Positions 45,033-54,062 of a stretch of DNA of 64,000 bases are shown here, piece by piece. The stretch covers positions 4,156,501-4,220,500 of the forward strand of contig NZ_CP101125.1 of NCBI RefSeq assembly GCF_024296925.1, read 5' to 3'. The translations under genes were made by a program, and so were the position numbers. How positions within the stretch are numbered: the first letter of the stretch is position 1; every line of letters starts with the position of its first letter. This DNA is from Pseudomonas nunensis. Lineage in GTDB: Bacteria > Pseudomonadota > Gammaproteobacteria > Pseudomonadales > Pseudomonadaceae. The notes under the pieces were generated by a model. It worked only from the letters and a program-made list of their open reading frames with translations. It was not told the origin of the DNA and did not search any database.

Positions 45033-45266
45033 TCAGACAGGAGTAATGCCGAGGATTTGAATGCTGTTCTGGGTCTTGAGACTTTTTACGCTGGCGTCGT
45101 CGGTTCGCCCTTCCAGATCGTTCAGATCCAGTTCGGCAGCGACGGGCAGGAGCCGGGCCTTGATGAGTTTGGCCGCGTGCTCGTTATCCGGGCACTCGTC
45201 GCACTCAAAGACTTCATCGAGCGTTTCGCCGTGATCATCCACGAAAGTGATCTTCCACTTTTGCAT
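45033..45266 (-). CDS. Small hypothetical protein, 77 residues
   Basis: The ATG at 45266 follows a perfect GAGGAGG ribosome site. The protein starts MQKWKITFVDDHGETLDEVFE and has one cysteine pair, CDEC, near residue 22. A basic helix follows (HAAKLIKARLLPVAAELDL). No family was recognised. The strong translation signal argues that the gene is real. Confidence 0.65.
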   Translation of the reverse strand: MQKWKITFVDDHGETLDEVFECDECPDNEHAAKLIKARLLPVAAELDLNDLEGRTDDASVKSLKTQNSIQILGITPV

Positions 45267-45379
45267 CAGTGCCTCCTCGATCAAACCCGCAAATGGGCTT
45301 ACAACCATCTGGACTTTTGGCCTGACTGATCGTTCAAACGAATTACCTGATACACCCTCTAAAAAACACCACAACCCAT

Positions 45380-45469
45380 TGTGGGAGCGGGCTTGCTCGC
45401 GAAGGCGTCATGTCAGTCGGCATTAATATTGACTGACACACCGCTTTCGCGAGCAAGCCCGCTCCCACA
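45380..45469. repeat. REPIN (TGTGGGAGCGGGCTTGCTCGCGAA family)
   Basis: Two inverted REP units around a loop with gtcagtcggc...ttgactgac pairing, just downstream of speE. Confidence 0.9.
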
Positions 45470-45489
45470 TTGGGATTGTGGATAACTTT

Positions 45490-46365
45490 TTAATCGTTAC
45501 TTGGCTTGTTGATCGCGTTCAGCACGTATTGCGGCATCGCGAAAGCGCCGATGTGGATTTCCGGGTTGTAGTAGCGGGTGATGATGCCGCTGCCGGCGAA
45601 GCGCTGTTGCAGGGTTTCGCGGGACAATTTGCGATACGCGGTGTTGGTCGCGCCCCAGGCGAAGGTCATCGCGCCGCCGATGTAGGTCGGCACGGCCGCT
45701 TGATAGAAGTGCCAGTCCGGGAACAGGCTGCGCAGGCGGCCAGCGGTGGTCTGCACTTCGCCCAGTTGCATGAACGGTGTGCCGTTCTGGGTCACCAGGA
45801 TGCCGCCTTCGTTCAGGCAACGGTGGCAAGCCTGGTAGAAGTTTTCCGAGAACAGCACTTCACCCGGACCGATCGGGTCGGTGGAGTCGGAAATGATCAC
45901 GTCGAATTTTTCGGTGGTGGTGGCGACGAAACGCATGCCGTCGTCGATCACCAGGTTCAGCCGTGGGTCTTCGTACGCGCCCTTGGAGTGGTTCGGCAGG
46001 AACTCTTTGCACATGTCGACCACGGTGCCGTCGATCTCGACCATGGTGATGTGTTCGACGCTGCCGTGCTTGGCCACTTCACGCAACATGCCGCCGTCGC
46101 CACCGCCGATGATCAGCACGCGCTTGGCGGAGCCATGGGCGAGGATCGGCACGTGGGTGAGCATTTCGTGGTAGATGAATTCGTCGGCTTCGGTGGTCTG
46201 GATCACACCGTCCAGCGCCATGACCCGGCCCATGCGCGGGTTTTCGAAGATCACCAGGTGCTGGTGTTCGGTGCGCACTTCGTGCAGCAGTTTTTCCATG
46301 CGAAAACGCTGGCCGTAGCCTTCGTACAGGGTTTCCAGGTATTCGCTGGTCTTGGTGGTGCTCAT
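45490..46365 (-). CDS. speE: Polyamine aminopropyltransferase (spermidine synthase)
   Basis: The 291-residue enzyme transfers the aminopropyl group from decarboxylated S-adenosylmethionine to putrescine. Motifs: [17 protein letters not shown] for the cofactor, and [18 protein letters not shown] with the catalytic aspartate. It is monocistronic. The methylthioadenosine it releases is recycled by the salvage genes at 51-53 kb. Confidence 0.95.
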   Translation of the reverse strand: MSTTKTSEYLETLYEGYGQRFRMEKLLHEVRTEHQHLVIFENPRMGRVMALDGVIQTTEADEFIYHEMLTHVPILAHGSAKRVLIIGGGDGGMLREVAKHGSVEHITMVEIDGTVVDMCKEFLPNHSKGAYEDPRLNLVIDDGMRFVATTTEKFDVIISDSTDPIGPGEVLFSENFYQACHRCLNEGGILVTQNGTPFMQLGEVQTTAGRLRSLFPDWHFYQAAVPTYIGGAMTFAWGATNTAYRKLSRETLQQRFAGSGIITRYYNPEIHIGAFAMPQYVLNAINKPSND

Positions 46366-46513
46366 GGGAAGTGCTCCGATGAATGCGGCGGCAACGGACG
46401 GTTACCCGCCCATGATGGCCAATCGAAAGGCTCGATTGCCCGGGAAAGGCGCGCATTCTACGTTGCGGAACATGACAGGTCGAACGTCAGTTGCTGACGC
46501 GGACGCAATCCCA

Positions 46514-46603
46514 TGTGGGAGCGGGTTTGCTCGCGAAGGCGGTGTGGCAGTCAATGTTGATGTCGACTGACATTCCGCCTTCGCGAGCAAGCCCGCTCCC
46601 ACA
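46514..46603. repeat. REPIN (TGTGGGAGCGGGTTTGCTCGCGAA family)
   Basis: Two inverted REP units with an internally pairing loop, upstream of speE. Confidence 0.9.
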
Positions 46604-46639
46604 GGTCCTGTGTTCCTACAGGTAAACAGGATTCACCCG

Positions 46640-46831
46640 TTAGATGCGGACGTTGCCTCGTGGCCCGGCGATGGCCCAGATGATCAGGCCCAGTACCGGC
46701 AGCAGCAGGATCAGCAGCACCCAGATGATTTTCATCCCGGTTTCGGCGCCACTTTTCAGCACGTTGATGATGGCCCAGATGTCCAGGGCAAGAATGATCA
46801 GGCCAACCAGACCGTTGAACGTGGAACCCAT
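46640..46831 (-). CDS. Small PLDc_N-type membrane protein
   Basis: A 63-residue protein with two membrane helices and the short pattern between them (MKIIWVLLILLLPVLGLIIWAIAGPR) that defines the phospholipase-D N-terminal domain family. No catalytic HKD motif is present. The role is unknown. It starts with a good ATG. Confidence 0.8.
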   Translation of the reverse strand: MGSTFNGLVGLIILALDIWAIINVLKSGAETGMKIIWVLLILLLPVLGLIIWAIAGPRGNVRI

Positions 46832-46902
46832 GGTGTCGCTCCCAAGATAGTGGCATGCAGTCTTAGGATAGTCGGCCCTTGCAAGGGTTCCGTTTTATTC
46901 CA

Positions 46903-47433
46903 TTAAACGTGGATCGCCACTTTCAGGGCTTCCAGGGAAGGCGCGGCGGCGATGCCGACCTGTGCGCACAGTTCGAGCACGCGCGGCACGTCGTTACCGT
47001 AGACCAGCACCACTTGCAGTTCATCGTCGAGCAACTGGCTGAAGTTCAGCAGCGTGTAACCGCCGTTGTCCTTGTTCATGCTGCCCATCTGCACCTGGAT
47101 GCGATTGAGCGCGGTCAGGGCTTCGGTCTTGGCCAGTTGCTTGGGCTTGATGTTGAAGTCGACGCCGGGGCCGAACGAGGCAACGATTTGCGCGAACAGG
47201 TCCACGTAGGTGTCGGCCTGGAACAGCACGGTTTCCGGCAGGCTGCCCACCACGACCCATTCGCCCAACGGCATCGGGAAGGTGTCGTCGTAGTTGATGT
47301 CCGGGTTGGCTGTCAGAAAAGCCTGCGGATCGGCGTAGGCCTGGGCCGCTTCGTCAGCGATCTTCAGGATTTCGTCATCGCCCATGCACCCGGAGCTGAT
47401 TTTGCTGATGAGTTCGACGAGTGCGGCTTTCAT
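46903..47433 (-). CDS. Hypothetical protein, 176 residues
   Basis: A soluble protein starting MKAALVELISKISSGCMGDDEILKIADEAAQAYADPQAFL and ending with a beta-alpha pattern (LQVVLVYGNDVPRVLELCAQVGIAAAPSLEALKVA). No known motif was recognised. The ATG at 47433 has an upstream GGATGGATCC context; the longer reading frame runs into a REP element and is not credible. Confidence 0.65.
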   Translation of the reverse strand: MKAALVELISKISSGCMGDDEILKIADEAAQAYADPQAFLTANPDINYDDTFPMPLGEWVVVGSLPETVLFQADTYVDLFAQIVASFGPGVDFNIKPKQLAKTEALTALNRIQVQMGSMNKDNGGYTLLNFSQLLDDELQVVLVYGNDVPRVLELCAQVGIAAAPSLEALKVAIHV

Positions 47434-47507
47434 GGGGATGGATCCTGTAGCGAGGGAAATTTTAGGGCGCGAAGGATACCGCATTAACAGGCATTTTGGC
47501 GGGAACC

Positions 47508-47640
47508 TGTGGCGAGGGGGCTTGCCCCCGTTGGGGCGCGTAGCGGCCCTGAAATCAGACAATGCGATCTTTCAGGTAAACCGTATTCGCCGGGTTTACG
47601 ACTGCTACGCAGCCGAGCGGGAGCAAGCCCCCTCGCCACA
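47508..47640. repeat. REP-type hairpin (TGTGGCGAGGGGGCTTGCCCCCGTT family)
   Basis: Related to the element at 35010. The arms are slightly diverged (CGGGAGCAAGCC in the second arm) and the loop is about 85 bp. Confidence 0.85.
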
Positions 47641-47672
47641 AGAGCCCCGCAGCCACAGGGGAGCGCGTCGGA

Positions 47673-48191
47673 TCAACCGAGCAGCTTCTCAAGCTGAGCA
47701 GTGGTATCCGTCGCACCCATAGTCTTCGCCGCGTCCAGCGCGGTCACGCCATTGGCGTCCTTGGCTTTCGGGTCGGCGCCTTTGCTGATCAGGTAGTCGA
47801 TGATTTCCACGCGGTTGAACATCGCCGCCATCATCAGCGCCGTGCGGCCGTCGAACGACGAACCTTCCACTTGCGCTCCGCCGTCTACCAGCGCCTTGAC
47901 CACCGCCAGGTCGCCCTTGAACGCGGCGCCGGCAATCGGGCTCTGGCCGTTGTCGTTGCGGATTTCCGGGTCGGCCTTGTGTTCCAGCAACACTTTCACG
48001 GTGTCCACGTGGCCGTGGTACGCGGCCAGCATCAGCAAGGTGTCGCCCTTGTGGTTGCGCAGGTTCGGCGGCAGGCCTTTGCTCAGCAGCGCAGCCATCA
48101 TGGCGGCATCGCCTTCGCGCGCTTTGTTGAACACCTGTTCGGCGAATTCGGCAGCTTCTTCGGGCGTCATCTGGCGGCTTTGGTCTGACAT
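47673..48191 (-). CDS. Ankyrin-repeat protein
   Basis: A 172-residue cytoplasmic protein with four ankyrin repeats from about residue 45 to the end (GDTLLMLAAYHGHVDTVKVLLEHKADPE, then NGQSPIAGAAFKGDLAVVKALV, GRTALMMAAMFNRVEIIDYLI, NGVTALDAAKTMG). These make protein contacts. The gene is 97 bp downstream of the acyl-CoA synthetase on the same strand and may be co-transcribed. Confidence 0.88.
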   Translation of the reverse strand: MSDQSRQMTPEEAAEFAEQVFNKAREGDAAMMAALLSKGLPPNLRNHKGDTLLMLAAYHGHVDTVKVLLEHKADPEIRNDNGQSPIAGAAFKGDLAVVKALVDGGAQVEGSSFDGRTALMMAAMFNRVEIIDYLISKGADPKAKDANGVTALDAAKTMGATDTTAQLEKLLG

Positions 48192-48287
48192 GGAGGACTC
48201 TCTATTCGGTCAATCGGAAAGCCGACAGTTTCCCGAGCGCTCCGGCGCCTGTCACTCCTTTTTTCTCATGACCCGCCATAGCCAGAT

Positions 48288-50114
48288 TCAATAGCGGTAC
48301 TTGCCCGCATGAATATCCGCCAACACTTCCCCCGTGACTTGCACGTAGGTCTGGGTGCCCGGCAGCCACGCATAGATGGGGTCATCGCCGGTCTTGCCGG
48401 GGTCGAAAGCTTCGTCCTTGAGTCGGGTCTTCTGGTATTTGAAGGTCCCGGTGGTTTCCATTTTCACCTTCACCCGCAGGAATAAAGGCACCGCGTAGGC
48501 AGGCATTTGCTGGCGGGCAAAACTCAGCAATTCGCTGAAATCCAAAGTGGCCAGGGACTCGGCAGGCGTAATCGCTGCCATCCCGGCGCGGCCATTGGTG
48601 TTGCGGATTTCTACACCGTAGGCCACCGCCTCGCAGATATTCGGGTGCTTCAACAGGATGTTTTCGACTTCGGTGGTCGAGACGTTCTCGCCCTTCCAGC
48701 GGTAGGTATCGCCCAAGCGATCAACAAACTGCGCGTGACCGAAGCCGATATTGCGCAGCAGGTCGCCGGTATTGAAGTAGCGGTCGCCCTTGGCGAAAAC
48801 GTCGTGGAGCACGACTTTCTCGGTTTTCTGCGGATCGGTGTAGCCGTCCAGCGGCGCCTTGTCGTCGATTTTCGCCAGTAACAAGCCCTGCCCGCCCTTG
48901 GCGACTTTGCTCATCAAACCCTTGGCGTTGCGAATCGGCGCGCCGCTGTCGTGGTCATACGCCACCAGCTCCCAGGACATCAGGGAGAAACCGATGGTGT
49001 TGTCGAAGTTGAGGATATTGGTGAAACCGATGTTGCCGTCGCTGGCCGCGTACAGCTCGCAAATGTGGCTCACCCCGAAGCGCGTCTTGAACTCGCGCCA
49101 GGCGCCGGGGCGCAAGCCATTGCCGATCATCTTGGTCACGCCGTGTTTGTCGTCGTCGGCGCTGACCGGTTGATCGACCAGATAGCGACACAGCTCGCCG
49201 ACATAACCGAGGGTGGTCGCCTGGTACTTGCGCACGTCGTTCCAGAACTGACTGGCGCTGAATTTGCGGCGGATGGCGAACCCCGAGGCGCCGCTGATGG
49301 CCGAGCCCCAGCACACACAAAGCCCGGTGGCGTGGTAGAGCGGCAAGGTGCAATAGACGACGTCTTGCGGCTGCATATCCAGGGCGATCATGCCGAAACT
49401 CGCGGCGCTGCGCATCCAGCGCCCGTGTTTGAACACGCCGGCCTTGGGCAACCCAGTGGTGCCGGAGGTGTAGATATAGAAGCAGGTGTCGTCGAAAAAC
49501 ACCTGCTGGCTGCTGGCCGGGTTGTCGTCGGGGGCGTCGGCGCAGGCCATCATCAGGTTGACGAAACGATCGGGCGAAATGCCCGGATAGCTGAAAGTAT
49601 CACGGTCGGCTACGAACCAGGTGTGCGTCGCCGGGATCGATACCCGCTCGCGAACCGCCGAAAACGCCAGCACCAGCTCTTCGCCGACAATGATCGCCAC
49701 CGGCGCCACCAGGTTCAGGCTGTGGGCCAGGGTGTCGCGGGTTTGCGAGGTATTAAGCAAGGCGCTGATCGCACCGACCTTGGCCACCGCGAGGATCGTG
49801 ACCAGCAATTCCGGGCGATTCTCGATGAACACCGCCACCACATCGCCCTTGCCGATGCCTTGGCTGATCAGGTGATGGGCGATGCGATTGGCCCACTGAT
49901 TGACCTGTGTATAAGTCAGCAGCACCTCGTCTTGCAGCAAGGCGAAGCCATCGGGATTGCGCAAAGTCGCCTGCTCGAAGCTCCAGCCGAGGCCACACGG
50001 TTGGGTCGGGTCCTTGACGTTGGCGACCTTCATGCCCTTCACCACCCGGGGAATGGCTTTGGCGATGGTCGGCAATTTGCGGAGCATCATGCCCCAGGTA
50101 ATCGTGTCGCTCAT
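48288..50114 (-). CDS. Long-chain (fatty) acyl-CoA synthetase, FATP/FadD6-like
   Basis: A 608-residue adenylate-forming enzyme. The AMP-binding motif YIYTSGTTGLPKAGVFKH (near residue 210), the A8-like FNTGDLLRNIGFGHAQFVDRLGDTYRWKGENVSTTEVE, and a lysine near the end (FKYQKTRLKDEAFD) are present. It activates fatty acids to acyl-CoA. The ATG at 50114 agrees with this subgroup's start (MSDTITWGMML). Confidence 0.9.
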   Translation of the reverse strand: MSDTITWGMMLRKLPTIAKAIPRVVKGMKVANVKDPTQPCGLGWSFEQATLRNPDGFALLQDEVLLTYTQVNQWANRIAHHLISQGIGKGDVVAVFIENRPELLVTILAVAKVGAISALLNTSQTRDTLAHSLNLVAPVAIIVGEELVLAFSAVRERVSIPATHTWFVADRDTFSYPGISPDRFVNLMMACADAPDDNPASSQQVFFDDTCFYIYTSGTTGLPKAGVFKHGRWMRSAASFGMIALDMQPQDVVYCTLPLYHATGLCVCWGSAISGASGFAIRRKFSASQFWNDVRKYQATTLGYVGELCRYLVDQPVSADDDKHGVTKMIGNGLRPGAWREFKTRFGVSHICELYAASDGNIGFTNILNFDNTIGFSLMSWELVAYDHDSGAPIRNAKGLMSKVAKGGQGLLLAKIDDKAPLDGYTDPQKTEKVVLHDVFAKGDRYFNTGDLLRNIGFGHAQFVDRLGDTYRWKGENVSTTEVENILLKHPNICEAVAYGVEIRNTNGRAGMAAITPAESLATLDFSELLSFARQQMPAYAVPLFLRVKVKMETTGTFKYQKTRLKDEAFDPGKTGDDPIYAWLPGTQTYVQVTGEVLADIHAGKYRY

Positions 50115-50292
50115 GGTGGCTCCCGTTGATTTTCTTATTGTCGGGCGGCGTTGATTGAGCCCGAAAATACGTCAGCGGTTCTGAAGCTGTACACGCGGTT
50201 TTTGCAATGTTTTGTATCCGCAGTCGATACCTGTGAAAACGCGAACCCTGGCCGTGTGATTCGTTCCATCGAATTGCGCGCGACCACGCAAA

Positions 50293-50331
50293 ATGCAGGA
50301 TGCACGATGGCCATTCATGCAGTTTGCACGA
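50293..50331 (+). promoter_or_regulatory. Pair of direct repeats, putative enhancer sites
   Basis: ATGCAGGATGCACGA (50293-50307) and ATGCAGTTTGCACGA (50317-50331) match at 13 of 15 positions and are 24 bp apart. Each contains TGCA-N3-TGCA, so each is symmetric. They lie 63-101 bp upstream of the sigma-54 -24 element, the usual place for an enhancer-binding protein. Confidence 0.5.
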
Positions 50332-50353
50332 AAGCAAAAAATCGACATATAAA

Positions 50354-50366
50354 TAACTTATTGATT
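50354..50366 (-). promoter_or_regulatory. Putative IHF site
   Basis: On the minus strand AATCAATAAGTTA matches the IHF consensus WATCAANNNNTTR at every fixed position. It lies in an AT-rich stretch between the direct repeats and the sigma-54 promoter. Confidence 0.55.
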
Positions 50367-50393
50367 TATAACGACTTTTAAAAATTCAGGTGC

Positions 50394-50409
50394 TGGCACA
50401 ATCGCTGCA
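50394..50409 (+). promoter_or_regulatory. Sigma-54 (RpoN) promoter upstream of the DUF3509 gene
   Basis: TGGCAC (50394-50399) and CTGCA (50405-50409) place the -24 GG and -12 GC with correct 10-bp spacing (consensus TGGCAC-N5-TTGCA). The expected RNA start is near 50420, 37 bases before the DUF3509 ATG. Confidence 0.65.
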
Positions 50410-50456
50410 ACTACCTCTCCATGCTTGCTAATTAAGCGCTAACGGAGCTGATAGAC

Positions 50457-50735
50457 ATGAGCCTGATCCAAGAAAAATTTACCTCGCTGTTCTCCAACTT
50501 CGATGTGACCACCCAGGCACGACCTGACGGCGGCATCCTGCTGACACTGCGCAGCACCGAAGGCAAAGTCTTCAAGCGTTCGATTTCCTACCAGCAATTG
50601 CATGCTGGCGATCAACTGTCGTGGGTGATCAGCGCGATCCGCCGTGACCTGGCTGAACAAGCCAGTGAATTGCCGCAGATCTCCATGCTGCAAAGCCAGC
50701 AACGGTTTGCACTGCCGACTTATCATTCGGCGTAA
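50457..50735 (+). CDS. DUF3509 protein
   Basis: A 92-residue protein of a family known almost only from Pseudomonas; its function is unknown. The sequence MSLIQEKFTSLFSNFDVTTQ is followed by paired strands and a helix (WVISAIRRDLAEQAS). A good GGAG site precedes the ATG. The upstream sigma-54 promoter with IHF site suggests control by a nitrogen-, carbon- or stress-linked enhancer-binding protein. It is monocistronic. Confidence 0.85.
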   Translation: MSLIQEKFTSLFSNFDVTTQARPDGGILLTLRSTEGKVFKRSISYQQLHAGDQLSWVISAIRRDLAEQASELPQISMLQSQQRFALPTYHSA

Positions 50736-50757
50736 ATCGTTAGACGCTGTAAACAGA

Positions 50758-50788
50758 CAGGCCGTGAGAGCTTTCGCTTCACGGCCTG
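50758..50788 (+). terminator. Hairpin downstream of the DUF3509 gene
   Basis: CAGGCCGTGA and TCACGGCCTG form a 10-bp stem, 22 bp after the stop codon. The T-run is poor, so it may end transcription weakly or protect the mRNA. Confidence 0.6.
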
Positions 50789-50824
50789 AGTTGTATCTGG
50801 GATCGCACAATCACTGTGGAACCC

Positions 50825-50914
50825 TGTGGGAGCGAGCTTGCTCGCGATGGGGGCGTATCAGTCGACATGCGTATTGACTGACAGGACGCCATCGCGAGCA
50901 AGCTCGCTCCCACA
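50825..50914. repeat. REPIN (TGTGGGAGCGAGCTTGCTCGCGAT variant)
   Basis: Two inverted REP units around an internally pairing loop, between the convergent DUF3509 and mtnC genes. Confidence 0.9.
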
Positions 50915-50932
50915 GGTTGTATGTGTTGAAGG

Positions 50933-51616
50933 TTAGAACGTCGAAGGATCAATCCGCGCGAAGCTGTCGACGGTCACATGCCCCGCCAGCTCACCATCCT
51001 CTCGCGCCAACCCGCAAGTCGCCATGCCCGCCGTGCGCGCTGCATCCAGCTCTTCGACGATGTCGGACAGGAACAGAATCTGCCCCGGCTCCGAGCCAAT
51101 CGCCTGAGTAATACGCGCGTAAGACTGCGCCTCACGCTTGGGCCCCGAGGTCGTGTCGAAATAACCGCTGAACAGCGGCGACAAATCCCCCGCCTCCGAG
51201 CAGCCGAAAATCAGCTTCTGCGCCTGGATCGAGCCCGAGGAATACACGAACAGTTGATAACCGTCCTGATGCCAGCGCTTGAGCGCTTCAACGGCGTCCG
51301 GGTAAACGTGGCCTTTCAACTGCCCGGCCTGATAGCCCTGCTCCCAGACCATGCCTTGCAACGCCTTGAGCGGCGTGGCTTTGCGGTCTTCGGCGATCCA
51401 GCCCAGCAGGATCTCGATCACCCGCTCGATGTTGGCCTCGGGTTCATTGCTGTCCCGGCGCACGGCGTCCAGTTGCTCGGCAACGTCCGCCCGCGCAGCG
51501 TGCTGGCGAACGAAGTCCGGCAGGTGTTTCGCCGCATACGGAAACAACACGTCGAACACAAAACTCACCGCGCTGGTGGTGCCTTCGATGTCGGTGAGAA
51601 TCGCTTTGATCGGCAT
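50933..51616 (-). CDS. mtnC: Acireductone synthase (enolase-phosphatase) MtnC
   Basis: A 227-residue HAD enzyme that enolises and dephosphorylates 2,3-diketo-5-methylthiopentyl-1-phosphate. The start [20 protein letters not shown] has the DxEGTT nucleophile motif of this family, followed by [14 protein letters not shown] and [13 protein letters not shown]. It is the last gene of the methionine-salvage set, 4 bp after mtnD. Confidence 0.95.
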   Translation of the reverse strand: MPIKAILTDIEGTTSAVSFVFDVLFPYAAKHLPDFVRQHAARADVAEQLDAVRRDSNEPEANIERVIEILLGWIAEDRKATPLKALQGMVWEQGYQAGQLKGHVYPDAVEALKRWHQDGYQLFVYSSGSIQAQKLIFGCSEAGDLSPLFSGYFDTTSGPKREAQSYARITQAIGSEPGQILFLSDIVEELDAARTAGMATCGLAREDGELAGHVTVDSFARIDPSTF

Positions 51617-51620
51617 CGGC

Positions 51621-52166
51621 TCAGTCCTCCAGGCGCGGGAAGCGGCTGGCAATGTCTTCGCCGGTGAACTTGGCGACCCAGCCTTCCGGGTTGTTGAACA
51701 GGCGGATCGCGACGAAATGCGGATGCTCGCCCATGTCGAACCAGTGCGGCGTGCCGGCCGGGACCGAGATCAGGTCGTTTTTCTCGCACAGCACCGCGTA
51801 GACGTAATCGTCGATGTGCAGGGTAAACAACCCGCGACCGGCGACGAAAAATCGTACTTCGTCTTCGCCATGCCGATGCTCATCAAGGAACTTGGCGCGC
51901 AGTTCGGCTTTTTGCGGGTGGTCGCTGTTCAAGCTGATGACATCGACGGTGACGTAGCCACGCTCGGTCATCAGCTTGTCGATTTGTTCCTGGTACGCGG
52001 CGATCACTTCTTCCTGGCTGGCGCCGGGCTGGATTTTCGCGGTGGCTTGCCAGCGGTCGAAGCGCACACCCTGTTCGGCCAGGGTCGAGGCGATGTCTTC
52101 GAAATGGGTCAAGACCTTGTTCGGGATTTCCGGGCTTGAGACGTGATAAACGGACAGGCTGCTCAT
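51621..52166 (-). CDS. mtnD: Acireductone dioxygenase MtnD
   Basis: A 181-residue cupin that oxidises acireductone to the methionine precursor keto acid (with iron) or off-pathway products (with nickel). The metal site is [11 protein letters not shown] with a later PAGTPHWFD histidine. It lies between mtnB and mtnC. Confidence 0.95.
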   Translation of the reverse strand: MSSLSVYHVSSPEIPNKVLTHFEDIASTLAEQGVRFDRWQATAKIQPGASQEEVIAAYQEQIDKLMTERGYVTVDVISLNSDHPQKAELRAKFLDEHRHGEDEVRFFVAGRGLFTLHIDDYVYAVLCEKNDLISVPAGTPHWFDMGEHPHFVAIRLFNNPEGWVAKFTGEDIASRFPRLED

Positions 52167-52259
52167 GGGGCAATTCCTCGGTATCGGCCGCGCCTTCCGG
52201 TTCTTTCAGACCGGTCAGGCCAGGCGCTTCATCAGGCAAATGGGCTACTTCTGGTGAAG

Positions 52260-52886
52260 TCAGCCTTGGCGGTTCATGACGCTGCGGGTCTTCAACTCGC
52301 ACTCGAACAAAAATTCAAAGGCCTCGATCTGGCGTAACGCGTCGCTCATGCGTGCGCCCCAGGTGTAGAGGCCGTGGCCGCGAATCAGGTAGCCGACACA
52401 ATCGGGATGGGCGTCCAGCCAAGGCTGCACCTTGGCGGCCAGGCGCGCAATATCCTGGTCATTGTCGAAAATCGGCACCCGAACGCGCGACTCGTGGGTA
52501 GATACGCCGCTGAAGGCTTTTTGCAGTTCGTAGTCTTCGAACTCGATGAAGTCTTGCGGGGTCAAGCGCGACAACACCGTGGCGTTCACCGAATGGGTGT
52601 GCAACACCGCGCCGATCTCCGGGCGCCAGCTATACAGCTGGGTGTGCAGCAGGGTTTCGGCAGACGGCTTTTTGCCCGGCTCCAGGCTGTTGCCCGACAG
52701 GTCGGTGGCCAGCACATCGTCGAGGCCCAACTGGCCTTTGTGCTTGCCGGACACGGTCAGCAGCGCTTCGGTCGGCGACAGGCGCGTCGAATAGTTGCTG
52801 CTGGTGGCCGGCGACCAGCCGCGACCATACAAAAAACGCCCGGCGTCGATGATTTCCTGGGCGAGGTGTTCTCGGGTAAGGCTCAT
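52260..52886 (-). CDS. mtnB: Methylthioribulose-1-phosphate dehydratase MtnB
   Basis: A 208-residue class II aldolase-fold enzyme with the zinc site HTHSVNA and RGHGLYTWG. It dehydrates methylthioribulose-1-phosphate in methionine salvage. The ATG overlaps the MFS gene stop (ATGA), so the two are coupled. A 93-bp gap follows before mtnD. Confidence 0.94.
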   Translation of the reverse strand: MSLTREHLAQEIIDAGRFLYGRGWSPATSSNYSTRLSPTEALLTVSGKHKGQLGLDDVLATDLSGNSLEPGKKPSAETLLHTQLYSWRPEIGAVLHTHSVNATVLSRLTPQDFIEFEDYELQKAFSGVSTHESRVRVPIFDNDQDIARLAAKVQPWLDAHPDCVGYLIRGHGLYTWGARMSDALRQIEAFEFLFECELKTRSVMNRQG

Positions 52887-54028
52887 GGCCGGTCCTCTTG
52901 CATACGTGTGGCAATGATAACGGCAGCCGCGAAGGCCGCGAGGCTGGCAATACTAAAGGTCAATGTGGCGCCGAGGGCATTCCAGCTGTAGCCGGAATAC
53001 AACGCGCCGAGTGCGCCGCCGGTGCCGGCGAGTGCCGCGTACAACGCCTGGCCCTGACCTTGCTGGCGCGCGCCGAAACTACGTTGCACGAACTGGATGG
53101 CAGCCGCGTGAAAGCTGCCGAAAGTGGCCGCGTGCAACACCTGCGCAAACAACAGCACCGACAAAAATTCAGCGAATGAACCTAGCAGCAACCAGCGCAG
53201 GGCCGCCAGCAGAAAACTCGCCAGTAACACCCGGCGTACCGAGAAGCGCGCGAGAATCCGGCTCATGGCCAGGAACATCAGGACTTCAGCCACCACACCG
53301 ACGGCCCAGAGCATGCCGATCACGCCACGGCTGTAACCGAGACGTTCAAGGTGCAAGGTCAGGAAGGTGTAATACGGGCCGTGGCTCATCTGCATCAGCG
53401 CCACACAACCGTAAAACGCCAACACGCCGGGGCTGCGCAGTTGCTTGAGGAAGCCCTCCCCCGTCACCCGTTCGCTCTGCACCGGTTGTGCGTTCGGCAC
53501 CCACACGCTGCTGACGACGATCCCGGCCATGATCAGCACCAACGCAACGGGATAGACATCCAGGCTCAGCCATTCAAAGACCCGCCCGAGCGCGACCACG
53601 GTAATGATGAAACCGATGGAGCCCCACAAACGAATCTGACTGTAACGGGAGGTCTGGCCCTTCAGGTGCGCCAGGGTGATGACTTCGAATTGCGGCAGCA
53701 CCGCATGCCAGAAGAATGCATGCAGGGCCATGACCATCGCCAGCCAGGCGTAGGTTTTGCTGACGAAGATCAGCGAGAACGTCAGCAGCGTACAGACCGC
53801 GCCGAAGCGCACGATGGCCAGGCGTCGGCCGGTGTAGTCGCCGAGCCAGCCCCAGATGTTCGGCGCCACGCAGCGCATCAGCATCGGGATCGCCACCAGT
53901 TCGCCGATGCGCGCGCTGGAAAAGCCCAGGTGATCGAAGTACAGCGCCAGGAATGGCGCTGTCGATCCGAGCAAGGCGAAATAGAACAGGTAGAAGCTGG
54001 AAAGCCGCCAGTACGGGAGCGCCGCCAA
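52883..54028 (-). CDS. MFS transporter coupled to methionine salvage
   Basis: A 381-residue protein with about twelve membrane helices, of the MFS subgroup that includes 3-phenylpropionate/HCAR-type carriers (FYLFYFALLGSTAPFLALYFDHLG at the start). There is no ATG in the right place: TTG at 54028 (or CTG three codons earlier) starts the frame before an upstream stop. It overlaps mtnB by 4 bp and begins 35 bp after aroC, so it probably moves a salvage-pathway metabolite. That role is inferred from place. Confidence 0.82.
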   Translation of the reverse strand: MAALPYWRLSSFYLFYFALLGSTAPFLALYFDHLGFSSARIGELVAIPMLMRCVAPNIWGWLGDYTGRRLAIVRFGAVCTLLTFSLIFVSKTYAWLAMVMALHAFFWHAVLPQFEVITLAHLKGQTSRYSQIRLWGSIGFIITVVALGRVFEWLSLDVYPVALVLIMAGIVVSSVWVPNAQPVQSERVTGEGFLKQLRSPGVLAFYGCVALMQMSHGPYYTFLTLHLERLGYSRGVIGMLWAVGVVAEVLMFLAMSRILARFSVRRVLLASFLLAALRWLLLGSFAEFLSVLLFAQVLHAATFGSFHAAAIQFVQRSFGARQQGQGQALYAALAGTGGALGALYSGYSWNALGATLTFSIASLAAFAAAVIIATRMQEDRP

Positions 54029-54062
54029 CGTCGTCAGACCCCGGCGGCTTTAAAGTCAGCCA

